Assembly: GCA_016218925.1 (NCBI GenBank)
Contig: JACRCR010000245.1
Span: 1 to 36,897 of the forward strand
DNA length: 36,897 bases
Source: Deltaproteobacteria bacterium
GTDB lineage: Bacteria > Desulfobacterota > Binatia > UBA1149 > CAITLU01
Direction: 5' to 3'
Under the pieces are notes generated by a model. That model was not told the DNA's origin, searched no databases, and saw nothing but the letters and a program-made list of their open reading frames with translations. Positions 33,632 through 36,897 of the stretch are shown in pieces. A program made the translations under genes and the position numbers. The stretch's first letter is position 1. The number at the start of each line of letters is the position of its first letter.

Positions 33632-35074
33632 ATGCTTCAGACACCGCGCGCCGCGTGGAACAGATGGAATCCTGCAATCGCTCTACGCGCGATCGTGGCA
33701 CTGGCGGTGCTGCTGGCCAGCGCGAGTGACGCGGCGACCGTCAATCAGGTCGTCTCGTTCCGCTCCCTCAAGCTGAACGTGAAGGGCCGCCTGACTCTGG
33801 TTGCGGTCGATCCCGCGATTCCGTTCCCTGAGAGCGCTGCCGGCTACGACCCCACCCTCCAGGGAATGAGCGTCATCCTTTATACGAAGGAGCAGCCCAC
33901 CGGCGTATCGCTCACGGCGCGTCCCAACTGGTACGGACAGCCTACCGTCTGGACGCTGAAGGAAGGCAAGCTGCGGCGCTGGACCTTCAGCGATCATCCA
34001 GACGAGTCCGTCTACCTGGCTCGTTTCTCGCTGAGCGATGACGGCCGCCTGAAAGCCAACGGAGTAGGTGCCGCCGCGCTTATGCCGACTGCTCCCAGCC
34101 CGGTCTACGTTTCCATCGAACCGTGGGACGCACCGGGGACATGGACCGCCTGCGCGCGCTTCGAACAGGCCGACATCATCGCGCTGGTGCCCGGCAAGAC
34201 ATTCAAACTCGGCCCCTCGACCGGCTCCGCCCAACTCGTCGCTTGCGCGCAACCGGTCTTCGACGGCTGCGGAGACGGCGACATCGACGCCGGCGAGGTC
34301 TGCGACGATTACAACGCGGTTTCGGGCGATGGCTGCTCGGCCACCTGTGCGACGGAGATCTGCGGCGACGGCGTTCTCAATCCTCAGGAAGACTGCGACG
34401 ACGGAAACAACGAACCTGACGACAGTTGCCCGGTCGACTGCGCGATCTGCGGCAGCAATAAAGTGGCTGGCAGCGAGGATTGCGATCCTCCGTACATGAT
34501 CGGCGGCGAGCGGCTCTGCGGCGGCAACTGCCGCTTCGCGGTGTGCGGCGACGGCGTCGTCGAGGCAGGTGAGAACTGCGAGCCTGCTTCGGGCCTCGAC
34601 GCGGCGTGTCCGGGACAGTGCGGCACGGGCGCAACTCTAGCGTGCAGTTGCCCGGGGGCTTGCGGCAACGGCGTCGTGGATGGCGCCGAGAGTTGCGATC
34701 CGCACGCCCCGAGCTCTACGTGGAGCTGTCCGTCCAGCGACGACGGTTACTTCCTCCCGATCAGTTGCGGCTTGCCCAATCGAGGCGCGGGTTGCCAGTG
34801 CTGCAACTTCGCCTGCGGGCTGGGCGGGCTCGGCTGTTGCGAGACGGCCAGTTGCGTGCCCGCGCACGAGGGGTTGGGCAGTTGTTCGGCTGCGGAACAT
34901 TGCATCGTTGACGAGGGATGCATAGACGGTCTGTCCTGCGATGTGTCGACGCACTCCTGCTGCGTCTCCGCCGGCGACATGTCTCACGCCTGTCGCGTGC
35001 TCGGCGTACCAACGCGGCCGTGCTGTCCGGGCGCGACATGCGTGGACAGCGGCCCGTTCAGCTTCTGCCAGTAG
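33632..35074 (+). CDS. Exported multi-DUF4215 cysteine-rich protein
   Basis: A 480-residue exported protein. The ATG at 33632 is preceded by GGGAGGG six nt upstream and followed by a signal peptide (hydrophobic at about 18-31, A-S-D-A-A). A GTG at 33599 is an alternative start without a ribosome-binding site. Residues about 35-195 form a beta module with D-P-T-L-Q-G-M-S-V and a late W-T-A-C-A-R-F, matching the C-terminal module of the divergent BNR protein. The rest has four DUF4215-type units (C-G-D-G-x-x-x-x-G-E-x-C-D/E, near 207, 247, 300 and 345), then a dense Cys region with C-C-N-F-A-C, C-C-E-T-A-S-C and C-C-P-G-A-T-C pairs to the end. There are dozens of cysteines, implying an oxidising extracytoplasmic location. 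No anchor is visible and no enzymatic function is indicated. Confidence 0.85.
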   Translation: MLQTPRAAWNRWNPAIALRAIVALAVLLASASDAATVNQVVSFRSLKLNVKGRLTLVAVDPAIPFPESAAGYDPTLQGMSVILYTKEQPTGVSLTARPNWYGQPTVWTLKEGKLRRWTFSDHPDESVYLARFSLSDDGRLKANGVGAAALMPTAPSPVYVSIEPWDAPGTWTACARFEQADIIALVPGKTFKLGPSTGSAQLVACAQPVFDGCGDGDIDAGEVCDDYNAVSGDGCSATCATEICGDGVLNPQEDCDDGNNEPDDSCPVDCAICGSNKVAGSEDCDPPYMIGGERLCGGNCRFAVCGDGVVEAGENCEPASGLDAACPGQCGTGATLACSCPGACGNGVVDGAESCDPHAPSSTWSCPSSDDGYFLPISCGLPNRGAGCQCCNFACGLGGLGCCETASCVPAHEGLGSCSAAEHCIVDEGCIDGLSCDVSTHSCCVSAGDMSHACRVLGVPTRPCCPGATCVDSGPFSFCQ

Positions 35075-35121
35075 CGGATCGGCCCGGCTGAGAGGGGCGG
35101 CACGCCCGAAGACGCGTCTGC

Positions 35122-35643
35122 TCAGGCCGCCGGCCGCTGGGTGGCGACCTTCGCTCGCGTCGACCCCACCCGATCCTGCCGGCGCCGGCTTACCACGAAG
35201 CGGACGTCGCAATCGAGCACCTGCAACAGCGCGATCAGGCGGGCGAGGCTCTTGGTGGTGTTGGCCGGGTCGAGGAGCCGGTAGACCTGTGGCACCGAAG
35301 TGCCGAGGCGCCGCGCCAACTCGCGCCGACTCACGTCCGCGCGCTCCATGCGCCGGCGCGCCTCGACAGTCAGGTCGTGGAGCACCATCTCGGCCACGTA
35401 GTTCGGATCCCGGTTGTAATCCAGCGCGTGGTCGACATGCACCGTCCCCTGTCTGCCGGACGCCAGCGTGTAGGTCACGGCCTCGCTCCCCAGCTCACGA
35501 TCGATGAACACGTCGATGATCGCGTTGCCCGCAGAGGGCCGCGGTTTCAGCTTCGCCAGCGGCACCGGATAGACCGCACCCGCCCGCGTAGTCAGTTCGA
35601 GCTGCTTCTTGCGAATGTTCACCTCGACATGTCGGATCTTCAC
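35122..35643 (-). CDS. DUF2442-like / Xre-type HTH antitoxin-like protein
   Basis: A 173-residue protein starting at the GTG at 35641-35643, with GGAGG 8 nt upstream. This start overlaps the stop of the upstream reading frame as GTGA. The N-terminal half (1-90) is a beta domain of the DUF2442 kind, opening V-K-I-R-H-V-E-V-N and containing G-T-V-H-V-D-H-A-L-D-Y-N. The C-terminal half (about 100-155) is a helix-turn-helix (S-R-R-E-L-A-R-R-L-G-T-S-V-P-Q-V-Y-R), followed by L-A-R-L-I-A-L-L-Q-V-L. Proteins of this build sit directly after small DUF4160-like genes and are regarded as antitoxin or autoregulator of a toxin-antitoxin-like pair. Two palindromes upstream of the pair are probable operators. 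Here the partner is interrupted, so this gene may act alone. Confidence 0.82.
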   Translation of the reverse strand: MKIRHVEVNIRKKQLELTTRAGAVYPVPLAKLKPRPSAGNAIIDVFIDRELGSEAVTYTLASGRQGTVHVDHALDYNRDPNYVAEMVLHDLTVEARRRMERADVSRRELARRLGTSVPQVYRLLDPANTTKSLARLIALLQVLDCDVRFVVSRRRQDRVGSTRAKVATQRPAA

Positions 35644-35834
35644 AACACACCCTCCCGCAGCAGCTCGGCGATGAGGCACCTCAGGCGCCGATCGGCCCGT
35701 CCCTTCATCGATACTCCGGCCTCGAGGTTCCACCTCACGACCAGCTCTCCGTTGCGGTAGACGTGCACGTGTCACGGACCGTGGTCACCCTTCCAGGTAA
35801 GAAAGACGAAATCCCCGCGGCGCACCTTGGCCAT
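35640..35834 (-). pseudogene. DUF4160-like partner of the antitoxin, interrupted by an in-frame TGA
   Basis: From the ATG at 35832-35834 a 64-codon frame runs to a TGA at 35640-35642. It overlaps the antitoxin start by 4 bp, as expected for a coupled pair. Codon 21 (35772-35774) is TGA. The sequence around it, G-D-H-G-P-*-H-V-H-V-Y, matches the conserved D-H-x-P-R/P-H-x-H-V of the DUF4160 family, where this position is usually Arg or Pro. One C-to-T change in a CGA Arg codon would explain the stop. The remaining residues keep a good domain to the end, A-E-L-L-R-E-G-V-L. The break therefore looks recent, or could be a base-call error. Without readthrough no functional product is made. Confidence 0.7.
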
Positions 35835-35842
35835 CGCAAGCT

Positions 35843-35860
35843 GTTACCACGGAAGGTAAC
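35843..35860. promoter_or_regulatory. Palindrome next to the toxin-antitoxin-like start
   Basis: GTTACC-ACGGAA-GGTAAC is a 6-6-6 inverted repeat ending 9 bp upstream of the ATG at 35834. Positioned over the leader, it suits autorepression by the helix-turn-helix protein of the pair. No data on binding are available. Confidence 0.5.
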
Positions 35861-35885
35861 TCATGGTCAGGTGCCGAAGCAAGTT

Positions 35886-35903
35886 CATGACAGTGGTGTC
35901 ATG
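35886..35903. promoter_or_regulatory. Perfect TGACA-N4-TGTCA palindrome upstream of the toxin-antitoxin-like pair
   Basis: CATGACA-GTGG-TGTCATG is a perfect 7-4-7 inverted repeat 52-69 bp upstream of the DUF4160-like ATG. It shares the TGACA-N4-TGTCA core and spacing with the sites at 13395-13412 and, less exactly, 9814-9831. It may bind the pair's own helix-turn-helix protein or a regulator shared with the giant surface-protein genes. Confidence 0.5.
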
Positions 35904-35991
35904 CGGGTCGAGACGCGCGCCACTCGCCGGCGACACACCAGCACAGGCCGCCGGGACGACTGCAAGCGAAGCGCGCCCCGCCCCGCCGCCA

Positions 35992-36897
35992 TCACGCCAG
36001 GTGCGCCTGCTTCAGGTATTCGGCGACCGAGCGGATTCCGGCTGCGTAGTCGACCAGCGGAGTGTAGCCGAGTTCGCGCCTGGCGCGCTCGATCGGCACG
36101 CGGTGGTCGGAGCCGACCAGATTCAGCGCCTCGTGCGTGATCGGCGGGCGGCGCTCGAGCCCGAGCAGTCGCCACGTAGTTTCGCACGCGTAGGCGCCGA
36201 GCTTGGCAGCGATCCACGGGATCGACGCCGGCGGTTTCGCGCCGATGAGCCGGGCGATATCGGAGAAGTACTGCCTCCAGGTGACGTCGCTGCCGTCGCT
36301 GGCGTTGTAGGCGCGGCCGATCGCTGCGTCCGTGCACGCCGCACGCACGAAGATGTCGACAACGTTGTCGACGTGCGCCAGCCCGGCGTTGATCTCGCCG
36401 CCACCGATCAGCGAGGGCGTGCCGGTCTTCAACTGATCCACCACGTCGTGCACCCACGGCCTGCTGCCGGGCCCGTAGACGTTGGTGGGACGCACCACCG
36501 TCAGCTTCACGTCGCGGGCGCGCGCGATCTCCCACGCCAGTTGTTCCTGCTGCTGCTTGGTGCGGCTGTACGGTCCCAGCGCGTTGCCGTAGGGAAGATC
36601 CTCGTTGCAAACCTTGGTGTGGACGGAGTCGCCGTACACCACCACGCTCGATGCCAGCAGTACGCGCGTGTCGTTGTCGGCCGCCGCGTTCATGACGTTG
36701 CGCGTGCCGCCGACGGTGACGCGCTGGAACAGGTCGTCCTCGCCCCAGTCGCCGACCACCGCGGCCAAGTGAAACACGCTGCCGGCGCCGCGCATCGCGG
36801 CCGACACCGCGGCGGCGTCGGTGATGTCTGCGCGGGCGATCTCGACGCTTGCCGGCAGAACGCCTTCGACGTTCTCTGCCGGCAGCACCAGCGCGCG
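35992..36897 (-). CDS. NAD-dependent epimerase/dehydratase (5' end outside window)
   Basis: The last 301 residues of an extended short-chain dehydrogenase; the gene runs off the right edge. The missing start would carry the G-x-x-G-x-x-G nucleotide-binding loop. The first visible residues, R-A-L-V-L-P-A-E-N, are the end of strand beta-2. Then come D-I-T-D, H-L-A-A-V-V-G (beta-4), L-A-S-S-V-V-V-Y-G, and the catalytic Y-S-R-T-K (Y-x-x-x-K), followed by V-V-R-P-T-N-V-Y-G-P-G and a C-terminal substrate lobe with Y-N-A-S-D-G-S-D. It would act on a nucleotide sugar or a 3-beta-hydroxysteroid-like substrate; the sequence does not decide which. It is not obviously linked to the toxin-antitoxin-like pair downstream. 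Confidence 0.88.
   Translation of the reverse strand, partial: RALVLPAENVEGVLPASVEIARADITDAAAVSAAMRGAGSVFHLAAVVGDWGEDDLFQRVTVGGTRNVMNAAADNDTRVLLASSVVVYGDSVHTKVCNEDLPYGNALGPYSRTKQQQEQLAWEIARARDVKLTVVRPTNVYGPGSRPWVHDVVDQLKTGTPSLIGGGEINAGLAHVDNVVDIFVRAACTDAAIGRAYNASDGSDVTWRQYFSDIARLIGAKPPASIPWIAAKLGAYACETTWRLLGLERRPPITHEALNLVGSDHRVPIERARRELGYTPLVDYAAGIRSVAEYLKQAHLA

Noticed and set aside
35772..35774. TGA read as selenocysteine in the DUF4160-like frame
   Set aside because: The family has Arg or Pro here, not Cys, and no selenocysteine-insertion hairpin was seen after the codon. Mutation or base error is simpler.

Overview
The window is a high-GC bacterial chromosome segment with no tRNA, rRNA, CRISPR array or transposase that I can see. 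It carries many secreted multi-domain proteins with cysteine-rich 'CGDG..E.CDDGN' (DUF4215-type) repeats, thrombospondin type-3 repeats and beta-propellers, beside ordinary housekeeping genes. This mix fits a free-living deltaproteobacteria-like organism (Myxococcota or Binatota-type). That assignment is inference from protein style, not from a marker gene.

Layout, left to right. Positions 1-93 hold the start of a cut-off minus-strand gene resembling a class III nucleotide cyclase. A small exported Ig-like protein (212-808) and a large orphan PDZ/7TM/GAF histidine kinase (1168-3756) follow. Next is a translationally coupled pair, a membrane-anchored protein (6020-6688) and a thrombospondin type-3 secreted protein (3918-6023). 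Then comes a tandem duplication of very large secreted NHL-propeller/DUF4215/adhesin-like proteins (7011-9764 and 10181-13348). Each copy has a matching palindrome upstream and a related short-repeat region downstream. Divergent from these is an ArsS-type radical SAM gene (13561-14547).

The centre holds housekeeping functions: a lipoprotein with a thioredoxin-like DUF255 domain, a two-CBS-domain protein, and a plus-strand late-heme cluster. That cluster is a HemD-HemE fusion (17755-19788), protoporphyrinogen oxidase (19823-21274) and a cysteine-rich PAS protein (21357-21968). A minus-strand pair follows, consisting of an exported penicillin-acylase-family Ntn hydrolase (24852-28175) and a large exported partner (22030-24762). 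An MFS transporter and a DUF1993 protein come next. Two further exported proteins are divergent: a BNR-propeller protein (30448-33381) and a DUF4215 protein (33632-35074). The right end has a toxin-antitoxin-like pair whose upstream partner carries an in-frame stop (35122-35834), and the 3' part of an NAD-dependent epimerase (35992-36897).

Three features cut across these genes. A REP-like element of about 30-39 bp with a small hairpin occurs at least five times at three sites, always just downstream of a gene and always in the same orientation relative to it. A TGACA-N4-TGTCA type palindrome lies upstream of both giant paralogues, the toxin-antitoxin-like pair and, in degenerate form, the acylase. 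A carboxy- or amino-terminal beta-rich module with a 'DPT.QGM' signature is shared by otherwise unrelated exported proteins. No complete novel system can be proven from the sequence; the duplicated surface-protein locus and the REP-like element are the most promising leads.
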